This document shows positions 23,445 through 36,361 of a stretch of 64,000 nt of DNA, in pieces. Origin of the DNA: Psychrobacillus sp042944905 (GTDB lineage: Bacteria; Bacillota; Bacilli; Bacillales_A; Planococcaceae). The stretch covers positions 3,720,001-3,784,000 of the forward strand of contig NZ_CP168496.1 of assembly GCF_042944905.1 (NCBI RefSeq). Direction: 5' to 3'. The notes beneath the pieces are model-generated. The model was not told the origin of the DNA. It worked only from the letters and a program-made list of their open reading frames with translations, and searched no databases. Positions within the stretch are counted from its first letter, which is position 1; each line of letters starts with the position of its first letter. The translations under genes were made by a program, and so were the position numbers.

Positions 23445-24530
23445 TCATTTAATTTTACCTACATAAAGTGACTGAGGACGGAATATTACCTGATCATCCA
23501 CTTGTTCTATCACATGGGCACTCCAACCCACGATTCGTGCTACGCTAAAAGTTGGTGTAAATAAAGCCACTGGCATATTGATTGAGCGCATTATTGCAGC
23601 AGCGTAAAACTCCACATTTGTATAAAGTTTTCTACCAGGTTTATACTTTTCTAAAAGCCCAGTGATTTCTTTTTCAGCCTTTGTTGCCAAGTCCAGCCAA
23701 GGATCCGAGCCTTGTAAACGTAAACAAGCTTCTCTTAATAAAATCGATCTAGGATCCTCCGATTTATATATACGATGACCGAAACCCATCACTTTTTCTC
23801 CATTTTTAATCTTTTCTTCTATAACTGGTTGAATTCTTGATTCATCTTTTATTTCTTCTAACAAATTTAATACTTCGGATGGTGCGCCTCCATGTAAGGG
23901 ACCTTTCATCGTGCCAATTGCAGAAGTTATCGCTGCTGGTAAGTCCGATTCTGTAGATACGGTAACTCTCGCTGCAAACGTAGAAGCGTTTAAACCATGT
24001 TCCATTGTCAGTTTTAAATACGTTTCCAATGCTTCTACTTGTGTAGAAGTCGGTATAGTGCCATTCAACATCCACAAATAGTTTTCTGTATGCGAGAAGT
24101 TATCGTTTGCTTCTATTATTGGTAGCCCTAGTTGTTTTCTATAGTGCCTTGATACAACGACTGGAAGCGCACCAGTTAATATGATAGCCTGCTCCATCAT
24201 TTGCATTTGCAAAAATTCCGCAGTAGAAAATGCGGATATTGCCGTTCTCATTGCATCCATAATAGAGATTGTTTTAGGGAGTGCATCTATAACATTTTGA
24301 ACATGTAATGGGAGATTCCTTCCTACTTTTAGCATTTTAATAAGCTGTTGAAGCTCCTCTTCTGTTGGTAGCTGGTCATACAATAAAAAATACGCCACTT
24401 GTTCAAATGAATAATCTGGTATTAATTCTTTTACATTGGTACCACGGTATCTAAGTACACCATTTTCTCCGTCTACTAAACTTATTTTTGTATGCACTGC
24501 AACAACGCCCTTTAACCCTTTTTGAAACAT
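23445..24530 (-). CDS. citA: Citrate synthase, CitA type
   Basis: A 361-residue citrate synthase. The conserved blocks are GPLHGGAPSEVLNLL, GFGHRIYKSEDPR with the catalytic His, NVEFYAAAIMRSINMPVALFTPTFSVARIVGWSAHVIEQ with the catalytic Asp position (see below), and a normal C-terminus. It condenses oxaloacetate with acetyl-CoA. In the last block the residue usually Asp (NVDFYSG) is Glu (NVEFYAA), a conservative change that may alter activity or substrate, for example toward methylcitrate. It is transcribed divergently from a LysR gene, as citA/citR in B. subtilis. Confidence 0.88.
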   Translation of the reverse strand: MFQKGLKGVVAVHTKISLVDGENGVLRYRGTNVKELIPDYSFEQVAYFLLYDQLPTEEELQQLIKMLKVGRNLPLHVQNVIDALPKTISIMDAMRTAISAFSTAEFLQMQMMEQAIILTGALPVVVSRHYRKQLGLPIIEANDNFSHTENYLWMLNGTIPTSTQVEALETYLKLTMEHGLNASTFAARVTVSTESDLPAAITSAIGTMKGPLHGGAPSEVLNLLEEIKDESRIQPVIEEKIKNGEKVMGFGHRIYKSEDPRSILLREACLRLQGSDPWLDLATKAEKEITGLLEKYKPGRKLYTNVEFYAAAIMRSINMPVALFTPTFSVARIVGWSAHVIEQVDDQVIFRPQSLYVGKIK

Positions 24531-24635
24531 ATAACTTCCCCTCTCTTTTCTTTAGTATAAGAAAGATATATAATTATGAAAATTAAATATTTTATATGAA
24601 GTTGATTAATATTTTTAATTAAAAGGAGAAGTCAA

Positions 24636-25517
24636 TTGGAATATCAATGGTTAAAAACCTTTATAGTTGCAGCTGAAACTAGTAATTTTAGAAAAGCCTC
24701 TGAAAAATTGTTAATTTCACAGCCAGGTGTTACTGTCCATATAAAATTATTAGAGGAGTATCTAGGAGTATCTCTATTTGAACGTTCTAATAAACGAGTG
24801 CACTTAACCGAAGCCGGTAAAATGTTTTATACAGAAGCTATACAACTTACTAAAGGCTTTGAGGTAAGTGTTAATCGTCTACATGCTTTTACTGAGGGCT
24901 ATACTCGTCAGTGGAATATTGCTATTTCTCCTTTGATGGCCGAAACTATCTTACCTTATATTTTGCGTTCTTTCATGAACAATCATCCAGATCTAGAAGT
25001 ATCTATACGAGTGGAAGAGTCTAGCTCCATTGAAGATTTAGTGTGTAGTGGAGAAGTTAATATTGGCATTTCATCTTTAGAAGCAACAAGAAAAAACATT
25101 CAATCTATTGAGCTTTATAAAGATCCACTTCTATTTATTGTTCCAACTGATGCATATGATGATGAAACAGGCCCTGTTATAGATGCAGAGGACTACTTAA
25201 AAGACCATTATTTATTCACTCATCATCACCCAGTCGTTTGGGATGCTCTGCTTTTACAACTCCGTAAGAAAGTGATTAATATGAGACCAATGAAAGTGAC
25301 GCAAGCCTATATAGTAAAACGTTTCATTCAAGAAGGTCTAGGTACTTCCTTTCTTCCTCAGTCCATCGTGAAAAGGGAACTTATAGAAGGGCGTGTAATG
25401 AGTATCCCTTTTGATTTATTTCCTCTTCCCGAAGTAAAGACCTATCTTTTACTAAAAACATTAGGTGATTTAGAAAAAGAATTTATAAAAAAGATTTCCC
25501 AATACTACTTTGGTTAA
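24636..25517 (+). CDS. citR: LysR-family regulator CitR
   Basis: A 293-residue LysR-type regulator: N-terminal winged helix-turn-helix (about 1-60, FIVAAETSNFRKASEKLLISQPGVTVHIKLLEEYLGVSLFERSNKRVHLTEAG) and a periplasmic-binding-like effector domain (about 90-290). The start is TTG at 24636, with AAGGAG 7 nt upstream. It is divergent from citA with a 105-bp AT-rich gap that must hold both promoters and its operator, as for B. subtilis CitR, a repressor of citA. The effector is unknown. Confidence 0.85.
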   Translation: MEYQWLKTFIVAAETSNFRKASEKLLISQPGVTVHIKLLEEYLGVSLFERSNKRVHLTEAGKMFYTEAIQLTKGFEVSVNRLHAFTEGYTRQWNIAISPLMAETILPYILRSFMNNHPDLEVSIRVEESSSIEDLVCSGEVNIGISSLEATRKNIQSIELYKDPLLFIVPTDAYDDETGPVIDAEDYLKDHYLFTHHHPVVWDALLLQLRKKVINMRPMKVTQAYIVKRFIQEGLGTSFLPQSIVKRELIEGRVMSIPFDLFPLPEVKTYLLLKTLGDLEKEFIKKISQYYFG

Positions 25518-25545
25518 CTATTCTTGAAATATAAGAGGTGAGCAT

Positions 25546-26526
25546 ATGAAGAAACAAATATATCTGATTAGACATTGCCAAGCAGAAGGACAAGAAGCCG
25601 ATGCACCCCTTACTGAGAAAGGGTATATCCAAGCTATTCAGCTTGCTGAATTCTTAAGTAACATGAAAATCAACCGAATTGTTTCCAGTCCTTTTTTACC
25701 GGCGCTCGAATCTATTGAACCTTTTGCAAAAAACAACAGTTTAGACGTTCAAATAGATCATCGATTAGCAGAACGAGCACTAAGTTCCATATCCATGCCA
25801 GATTGGCTTGAGAAATTGAACGCGACATTTAACGATATGGAGTTAAAATTAGAAGGTGGAGAATCGAGTAAGGAAGCACAGGCAAGAATTTTAGAAGTAA
25901 TAGACGAGGTGATATCAAGTGATATAGAAAATACAGTAATCGTAACTCACGGAAATATCCTGTCTTTACTGATTATTGCAGATGAATTGAGCCACTTGTG
26001 CAGAGTTTTGAGCCAGCCGTTGCAGAGAAAAGATCCAGGCTTTGCGGAACAGAGAGCCACTTGAATCGTGCAAAATGAAAGTATACGGTATTGCAATCAG
26101 ACTTGGCGTTGGAACTTTACATGGAGTGGCGGGCATGATAGCCTTCGCAGGCAGAGCCAGCCCTTGAATATAGCTGGCTTCTTGGCTAGGTGCTCATGCC
26201 CGCAGAGGCTCCATGTCAAGTTCCAACTTTGTGTAATTACACTCAGTATTACTTTTTTAACAAAATACACACTACTTATTGGTACATTCACGTGGCGGTA
26301 ATCGGACAGTGGCTCTCTTTACCGCACTTACTGGCTCTGACGCTCGCAAACAGTGGCTCAAAACTTCGCATAGCTGGCTCATTCTGTCTGCAATACTCAT
26401 TTACTATTAAATTATTACGATCATAATTTTGGCTTCGAACAATGGAAGAATTTAAGTAATCCCGATGTTTTTCTATTGCAATTTACAAATAACGATTGTT
26501 CTATAGAGCGTGTGTGGCAAGAATAA
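25546..26526 (+). pseudogene. Histidine phosphatase family protein, interrupted by a 430-bp element
   Basis: The gene encodes a phosphoglycerate-mutase-like phosphatase: IYLIRHCQAEGQ (RHG-type motif with catalytic His), IVSSPFLPALESIEPF, ALSSISMPDWLEKL and VIVTHGNILSLL (second His). At codon 142 it is cut by the element at 25970-26399. Removing the element and one copy of the target duplication TTTAC joins 25969 to 26405 and gives an uninterrupted 181-residue protein ending LNYYDHNFGFEQWKNLSNPD ... ERVWQE. As it stands, the frame runs into the element and stops at 26064, losing about 40 C-terminal residues. It follows citR by 28 bp. Confidence 0.9.
25970..26399. mobile_element. 430-bp non-autonomous element with Tn7-like ends
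   Basis: It is bordered by 5-bp direct repeats TTTAC (25965-25969 and 26400-26404) and has terminal inverted repeats TGA-T-ATTGCAGA. Each end carries four direct copies of a GAGCCA-headed unit at 21-22-bp spacing: GAGCCAC at 25989, GAGCCAG at 26010, GATCCAG at 26032 and GAGCCAC at 26054 on the left, and four inverted copies on the right. The centre is a large inverted repeat (26108-26125 with 26210-26227, 17 of 18 matching). There is no coding capacity. End-reiterated binding sites plus 5-bp duplication resemble Tn7-like transposons; the mobilising transposase is not in the window. Confidence 0.85.
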
Positions 26527-26589
26527 TTTACAATGAAAAAAGGGTAATCCATGTGTAATGGAATACCCTTTTAATATGTTTAAAAATTA

Positions 26590-26662
26590 TGGAGCCTAGC
26601 GGGATCGAACCGCTGACCTCCTGCGTGCAAGGCAGGCGCTCTCCCAGCTGAGCTAAGGCCCC
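26590..26662 (-). tRNA. tRNA-Ala (anticodon TGC)
   Basis: The minus strand folds as a cloverleaf with acceptor GGGGCCT/AGGCTCC, anticodon loop CTTGCAC and T-loop GGTTCGATCCC. CCA is not encoded. Last gene of the six-tRNA cluster in the transcription direction. Confidence 0.95.
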
Positions 26663-26692
26663 TTAATAAGTTTTGCTTTTATGTAACGGTTA

Positions 26693-26767
26693 TGGCTGGG
26701 GTACCTGGATTCGAACCAGGGCATGACGGAATCAAAATCCGTTGCCTTACCGCTTGGCTATACCCCA
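26693..26767 (-). tRNA. tRNA-Gln (anticodon TTG)
   Basis: Acceptor TGGGGTA/TACCCCA, anticodon loop TTTTGAT, T-loop GGTTCGAATCC, with encoded CCA. Confidence 0.95.
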
Positions 26768-26773
26768 ATAAAA

Positions 26774-26858
26774 TGGTGGAGGGGGGCGGATTCGAACCGC
26801 CGAACCCTAAGGAACGGATTTACAGTCCGTCGTGTTTAGCCACTTCACTACCCCTCCA
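26774..26858 (-). tRNA. tRNA-Tyr (anticodon GTA)
   Basis: Class II tRNA of 85 nt with a long variable arm, anticodon loop CTGTAAA, T-loop GGTTCGAATCC, and encoded CCA. Confidence 0.95.
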
Positions 26859-26878
26859 AAGCTAACTATGAAAATAAA

Positions 26879-26954
26879 TGGTGGAGGATGACGGGCTCGA
26901 ACCGCCGACCCTCTGCTTGTAAGGCAGATGCTCTCCCAGCTGAGCTAATCCTCC
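26879..26954 (-). tRNA. tRNA-Val (anticodon TAC)
   Basis: Acceptor GGAGGAT/ATCCTCC, anticodon loop CTTACAA, T-loop GGTTCGAGCCC, with encoded CCA. Confidence 0.95.
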
Positions 26955-27079
26955 TGGGTTATAAAATCACGATAAGTGACGCATTTCTACACCAAAACCG
27001 GACAAGAATAATAATAACATATATGTCTTACTTAGACAAGTAGTTCTATAACTTTTTAATATTTTCTACTTTATGTGTA

Positions 27080-27152
27080 AGCTTCCAACCGGATTTGAAC
27101 CGGTGACCTCTTCCTTACCATGGAAGCACTCTACCTACTGAGCTATGGAAGC
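27080..27152 (-). tRNA. tRNA-Thr (anticodon GGT)
   Basis: Acceptor GCTTCCA/TGGAAGC, anticodon loop ATGGTAA, T-loop GGTTCAAATCC. CCA is not encoded. Confidence 0.95.
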
Positions 27153-27165
27153 AAAGACAAAAAAA

Positions 27166-27240
27166 TGGCTCCGAAGGTAGGACTCGAACCTACGACCAAT
27201 CGGTTAACAGCCGATTGCTCTACCACTGAGCTACTTCGGA
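27166..27240 (-). tRNA. tRNA-Asn (anticodon GTT)
   Basis: Acceptor TCCGAAG/CTTCGGA, anticodon loop CTGTTAA, T-loop GGTTCGAGTCC, with encoded CCA. First tRNA of the cluster. Confidence 0.95.
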
Positions 27241-27454
27241 ACAATATGTTTAATTGTAGTACAAATATAATTATAGCAATCCTTTTATAAATTTCAAGTT
27301 TATTTTAAAATCTTCTTAACAAACTTACACTTAATTTTTTACTTCATCTTTTTATTAGTATGAAAGGAATTTGGTCATTAATCTAGAATTAATATGACAG
27401 AAATATAGGTTATTTTTTATAAAGTTAGGCTAAGTTGTAGTAAGTGTAGAACGA

Positions 27455-27727
27455 GCTGATGCTTTTATAAAGAGGTACTTGGATTGCCTTTGCTATTGTT
27501 TAGCATTTTTTCAATGTGAAGTTACAAGACTACTATTAAGTAGACTAAAACAGCAGAATTCGATCACATAAGCTCTGTATAATATTTTATAGTGAGAAGG
27601 TCCACGAAGAATGCAAGAAGTAGGTGCAACATTCATAGACGAACCATATATGGTAGCAAAAGTGGGTGACACCAAAACATGGATGGCTTTCTTTAAAGAT
27701 ACTGAAAGTAATGCCCACAATAAATGA
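27455..27727 (+). pseudogene. VOC/glyoxalase-family gene remnant
   Basis: Reading across frames gives YKEVLGLPL near the start, a short middle with several stops, and an intact C-terminal part (about 27611-27727) MQEVGATFIDEPYMVAKVGD followed by TKTWMAFFKDTES. This is the familiar end of VOC (glyoxalase/bleomycin resistance) proteins. Most of the domain is deleted or frame-shifted, so the gene is dead. Its 3' end converges on the NERD-domain gene, and both 3' ends are contained in the repeated segment described next. Confidence 0.7.
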
Positions 27728-28455
27728 AATTTGATGTAGTAGCGCTCCTAGGAAGGGCTTTAATAAATTTGTAACCGGATGGAAAAGTTTCTGACCGGAT
27801 AGAGAAAAATGGGACCGGATAAATAGATTTATGACCGGATAAACTTCTTTCTGTCCGTATAGAAATTTTTATGATCGGATAGCATTTTTTCACCCATTTT
27901 ATACTTGGTTGCTTTCCCTTCACCCACTATTATAGTTGCAAAGATGGGTGACACCAAAACATGAATGGCTTTCTTTAAAGAACTGAAAGTAATACCTACA
28001 ATAAGTGAAATTTGATGTAGCAGCCCCTCCTAGGAAGGGCTTTTATAAATTTGTGACCGGATAAAAAAGTTTGTGACCGGATAAATAGATTTATGACCGG
28101 ATAAACTTCTTTCTGTCCGTATAGAAATTTTTATGATCGGATAGCATTTTTTCACCCATTTGATATTTAGTTGCTTTCCCTTCACCCACTATTTTAGTTG
28201 CAAAAGTGGGTGACACCAAAACATGGATGGCTTTCTTTAAAGATACTGAAAGTAATGCCCACAATAAATGAAATTTGATGTAGCAGCCCCTCCTAGGAAG
28301 GGCTTTTATAAATTTGTGACCGGATAAAAAAGTTTCTGACCGGATAAATAGATTTATGACCGGATAAACATTTTTCTGTCCGTATAGAAATTTTTATGAC
28401 CGGATAGCATTTTTTCACCCATTTGATATTTAGTTGCTTTCCCTTCACCCACAAT
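27660..28455. repeat. Triplicated segment holding both convergent 3' ends, with 20-bp sub-repeats
   Basis: Three tandem units start near 27662, 27944 and 28206 (282 and 262 bp apart). Each carries the last about 60 bp of the VOC gene, a terminator-like CTCCTAGGAAGGGC segment, and on the other strand the last about 35 codons of the NERD gene. Inside each unit a 20-bp sub-repeat GACCGGATA plus an A/T-rich tail recurs five or six times; the first unit has one extra copy, which explains its extra 20 bp. Only the outermost gene ends are still attached to genes. Confidence 0.85.
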
Positions 28456-29358
28456 TATTAACCCCATACTCTGTAATATTCTTGTGACGGTTTGATGCTG
28501 TTGAATATGCAAAAATCTGCGGCACTCACTGTTTGTTAATTGATCTCCAATGAGCATGAACCATTCTTTGACTGCATTAACATGTGCATTCGCCTCTTTA
28601 TAACTGCACGCTGGACATAACCAAGTTCTCTTAATACGTACCATTCCAAATCTACCACATTCCCCACACTGAACCCCCGTAATCAAATCAGATGGATCAA
28701 TCCCCCAGTTTATGCACATTGGATATGGGAAATACGTTTGATTTTCCCGAACAATTTGCTCAGCCAAATAATCCATTTGAATGACAGATATATAATCTTT
28801 CTGTGTTTGTAAGTTCCTTAGTAAAACAGGAATACTGGATGCATAAATAACTTCTGTATGATTTGGAGGCTTAATTATTTTAGACTTAGTACTACTAAAT
28901 ACAATAACTCCTCTAACAGGTATACGTATTCCTCTCTCCTTTAACCATTCTTTCAATAAATACATATTGCGATCCACTTGCACTTTGGGACTCTCAAATG
29001 TATCCTTCTGACCATTCTGTAGTTTTCTAGTTAAACAAGGAGGATCATTTTCAAAGCTCAATTCTCCTACAATGTTCTTACATTCTAAAATAACCGCACA
29101 ATAGGGGCTAATAAATAAAGTATCTAACTGAAACTTTCCATTTGATATTAAACTTACGTCATGTAATACTCTGTAGTTAAAAGGAAATTGATATTTTTCA
29201 AATATAGCTTCTACAACTGTTTCTCCAATAATTCCAGCTTTCGTTGATAACATCTTGGAATTAATCACTGACTTCATTGCATGCTCTTTTGGTAAACGAT
29301 TATAGAGCATCTGCAATCCTATATATTTATAGTCGGTTGAACGTCCTTTGATAAGCAA
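28354..29358 (-). CDS. NERD-domain protein with C-terminal zinc ribbon
   Basis: About 334 residues. The nuclease-related domain lies at about 25-145, with GIIGETVVEAIFEKY, LHDVSLISNGKFQLDTLFISPYCAVILECKN: the D-x-(8-15)-ExK-like pattern of restriction-endonuclease-fold enzymes. A zinc ribbon follows (CGECGRFGMVRIKRTWLCPACSY, two CxxC pairs) and then a helical region. The C-terminal tail (KNFYTDRKMFIRS) is encoded by the 20-bp repeat array, so it is low-complexity by origin. The frame starts with ATG at 29379, but AAGGAG precedes the TTG at 29358 by 7 nt. DNA binding or cleavage is likely; a true role is unknown. Confidence 0.8.
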   Translation of the reverse strand: MLIKGRSTDYKYIGLQMLYNRLPKEHAMKSVINSKMLSTKAGIIGETVVEAIFEKYQFPFNYRVLHDVSLISNGKFQLDTLFISPYCAVILECKNIVGELSFENDPPCLTRKLQNGQKDTFESPKVQVDRNMYLLKEWLKERGIRIPVRGVIVFSSTKSKIIKPPNHTEVIYASSIPVLLRNLQTQKDYISVIQMDYLAEQIVRENQTYFPYPMCINWGIDPSDLITGVQCGECGRFGMVRIKRTWLCPACSYKEANAHVNAVKEWFMLIGDQLTNSECRRFLHIQQHQTVTRILQSMGLIIVGEGKATKYQMGEKMLSGHKNFYTDRKMFIRS

Positions 29359-29646
29359 ATCATCACTCCTTTTTTGCATAATAGCATATATATAAAAATA
29401 GTAAATTGAACTAAAAAGTAGACAACTTCATTTTGATAATTAAAAGTGACTAGAAATTAGATTTTTAGTCTAAATTATACCCAAAAACTTAATTTAATAT
29501 TATTTGCTTCTTTATCTCTCTTAATGTCGGTATATGTAGTTATTTCTCGGGAAATGTCGTATTAAGTTTACAAGACTATATCTAATTCCCACAAAATCAA
29601 GCCTAATCTAATTAACAAAGTAAGCATTCCAAAATTTATACAACAA

Positions 29647-29681
29647 AAAAAGTCGTTACCGATTACTCGGTAACGACTTTT
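29647..29681 (-). terminator. rRNA operon terminator
   Basis: AAGTCGTTACCGA and TCGGTAACGACTT form a 13-bp stem; on the minus strand it is followed by TTTTTTGTTG. It lies directly after 5S rRNA, so the tRNA cluster further down is a separate transcript. Confidence 0.9.
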
Positions 29682-29686
29682 CATAG

Positions 29687-29802
<116 letters not shown>

Positions 29803-29863
29803 ACAATGAGTGCTTGTTCACTCAAAACTGGATAAAAGACATTGAAATGTATAAATTCTATTT

Positions 29864-34574
<4,711 letters not shown>

Positions 34575-34753
34575 AATAGAGAACTTAAAAAGCTCATTTT
34601 GTTTTGCTGGCATCATCATTAAATGATGTCCAAATTGTTTTGCTATCGAGCTAACCGAAGTTAGTCTCTCAAGCTGTATTTCTTAACGTTTTGCATGTTC
34701 AGTTTTCAATGTTCATGTTGTTCATTTTGTCGTTTTGTTTCAGCGACCTTTGT

Positions 34754-34783
34754 ATCTTAACATCTTTTAAACATGAATGTCAA
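34754..34783 (-). promoter_or_regulatory. rRNA operon promoter
   Basis: On the minus strand TTGACA (34783-34778) and TAAGAT (34759-34754) are 18 bp apart, about 180 bp upstream of 16S. The -35 box is perfect. It is back-to-back with the start of the gene at 34833. Confidence 0.75.
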
Positions 34784-34832
34784 CACTAAATCATAAAATT
34801 GATTAGAGTGACTGGAAAGGTGCGAGTTTACA

Positions 34833-35498
34833 ATGAAGTCAAAGCTTTTATTAATTGTAACACTGTTCGTTTTTGTGAGTCTTTTTTTTATTATCCCAAA
34901 TAAGTATTCTTCTATGCTTCCTGTTTTTCAATTGGTTGAAAAGCCTACTGTTGTTTCCAAAGGTTCACACGGGAAAACGATAACCATCGATTTAACTTTC
35001 GGTAAAGAGGACATGGAAGTTTTCTTAAAAGGCTTGGAGGCACCTTATCCTCATTTTTTCATTAGCAATGATTGGATTGATCGTTCTCCTGCTCTTATTC
35101 AAATCATGAAGGAGAAAAGCATCCCGATTAGTCTATTAGGGCAAGAAGGTAAAAAATATATAGACGACCCTTCTTTATTCAAAAAGGAAATTGATCAATT
35201 TGAACAAACGATTGGAGAAGTTCCTCTCTGGTTTCGAACAAAGGATTATGAGTTTCCTATAGAATTACAAAAAACCGCATGGAAATATGAAGTAAATTTG
35301 TTGAGTTCAAGTAAATACTGGGTAGAAGGAATTCAAAAAATCAAGCTTGAAAATGGCGATATCCTCAGCATCCCACTACACCAAGAGGAAAGAATGGATA
35401 TCAAACAACTAAATCAATTACTTAAATCTGATTCTTTTCTTTCTATTGAACAAAATATTTTCGGTTTAACGACTAAAAGTAAAACAATACCCGAGTAG
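34833..35498 (+). CDS. PdaB/YbaN-position protein, degenerate polysaccharide deacetylase-like
   Basis: A 221-residue protein with an N-terminal signal anchor (KSKLLLIVTLFVFVSLFFIIP). Strand order (KTITIDLTFGKEDMEVFLKGL, PHFFISNDWIDRSPALIQIMKEKSIPISLLGQ, FKKEIDQFEQTIGEVPLWFR) follows the NodB polysaccharide deacetylase fold, but the catalytic TFDDG Asp pair is replaced by TFGKED and no HxxxH motif is visible. Position and orientation next to kbaA and the rRNA operon match B. subtilis pdaB (ybaN), a sporulation deacetylase. I infer a pdaB descendant that has lost catalysis, or a related exported protein. Confidence 0.55.
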   Translation: MKSKLLLIVTLFVFVSLFFIIPNKYSSMLPVFQLVEKPTVVSKGSHGKTITIDLTFGKEDMEVFLKGLEAPYPHFFISNDWIDRSPALIQIMKEKSIPISLLGQEGKKYIDDPSLFKKEIDQFEQTIGEVPLWFRTKDYEFPIELQKTAWKYEVNLLSSSKYWVEGIQKIKLENGDILSIPLHQEERMDIKQLNQLLKSDSFLSIEQNIFGLTTKSKTIPE

Positions 35499-35504
35499 AG
35501 ATGG

Positions 35505-35542
35505 CACAAAAAAACTGCTCGACATTTAGTCAGAGCAGTTTT
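35505..35542. terminator. Bidirectional terminator between the PdaB-like gene and kbaA
   Basis: AAAAAACTGCTC and GAGCAGTTTTTT form a stem with T-runs on both strands, serving the two convergent genes. Confidence 0.85.
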
Positions 35543-35545
35543 TTG

Positions 35546-36226
35546 TTATTTCACTTTTAAAGCGATTGCTTCTTTTCTTGCTTGTCTACGTGCTTCTAAT
35601 TTTTTTCTATCTTCGTCTGACTTTGCATTATATTTTGGCAAAGCCAATAATTGGTATGCATTAACTGACAGAAGTGGCACCAAAACAATTAGTAACCATG
35701 CATCCGCATCACTCGATTGAACCCTTAGAGCTGCCAACCATTCTAGTGTCGTAATTGCAATCATAAAGAAAAGAGCGGAGATTAATATTTGTTTCTTTGT
35801 TTTATTTGCCTTAATGATGGCTACAATTACTGAGGCACCTATTAAAAGAACCAGTGCTACTATTCGTAGCCAGATGTGGCTTGACGTCCCTTCAGTAGCT
35901 TTAAATCGAAAGAAAATTAAGTCAAATATGACAAATGCAATGATGAGTAATTGAACCCAATTCCATAAAGTAAGGCTTTTGAAAATATTGACGCCCATTT
36001 GATGGATTGTTAAATAAGCAAAAAATCCCATCTGAGCAATAACACTTACGATAAGTCCAAAGCCCACTAAAACGATAAATGCTGCGATCACTGCTCCCCA
36101 TTGTCCTGCTTCATAGTATGTAGCAAAGTTTTTATCCCATAATATTATTGACCCTAATACACCTGTGATTAGTCCACCTATCCACATTGCATTTAGAAAA
36201 AATATAAACCAATTTCGAATTGTCAC
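35546..36226 (-). CDS. kbaA: KinB-signalling pathway activation protein
   Basis: A 226-residue integral membrane protein with about six helices (for example WFIFFLNAMWIGGLITGVLG, WGAVIAAFIVLVGFGLIVSVIA, LWNWVQLLIIAFVIFDLIFF) and a basic C-terminal tail (EDRKKLEARRQARKEA). KbaA is needed for KinB to activate the sporulation phosphorelay. The frame extends to a TTG at 36274, but GGAGG lies 10 nt before the GTG at 36226, giving the usual start TIRNWFIFFL. Gene order matches B. subtilis. Confidence 0.85.
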   Translation of the reverse strand: MTIRNWFIFFLNAMWIGGLITGVLGSIILWDKNFATYYEAGQWGAVIAAFIVLVGFGLIVSVIAQMGFFAYLTIHQMGVNIFKSLTLWNWVQLLIIAFVIFDLIFFRFKATEGTSSHIWLRIVALVLLIGASVIVAIIKANKTKKQILISALFFMIAITTLEWLAALRVQSSDADAWLLIVLVPLLSVNAYQLLALPKYNAKSDEDRKKLEARRQARKEAIALKVK

Positions 36227-36361
36227 TGTAAAAAGTCCTCCATATTCTACTAAGTCCTTTATAGATTGTAACAACCATTATCAAAAAAATCTATTTGTTA
36301 CTTACTTCTATACATATTTACGTAAAAAATGTGAATAATAATTGAAAGGATGGTGACTAAT

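Noticed and set aside
26068..26301. Open frames inside the 430-bp element
   Set aside because: They run through its inverted repeats on both strands and show no protein family; the element has no coding capacity.
27765..28410. CRISPR array, suggested by regular GACCGGATA repeats
   Set aside because: The period is only 20 bp with about 11 variable bases, there are no real spacers, no cas genes, and the array is copied as part of a larger duplication.
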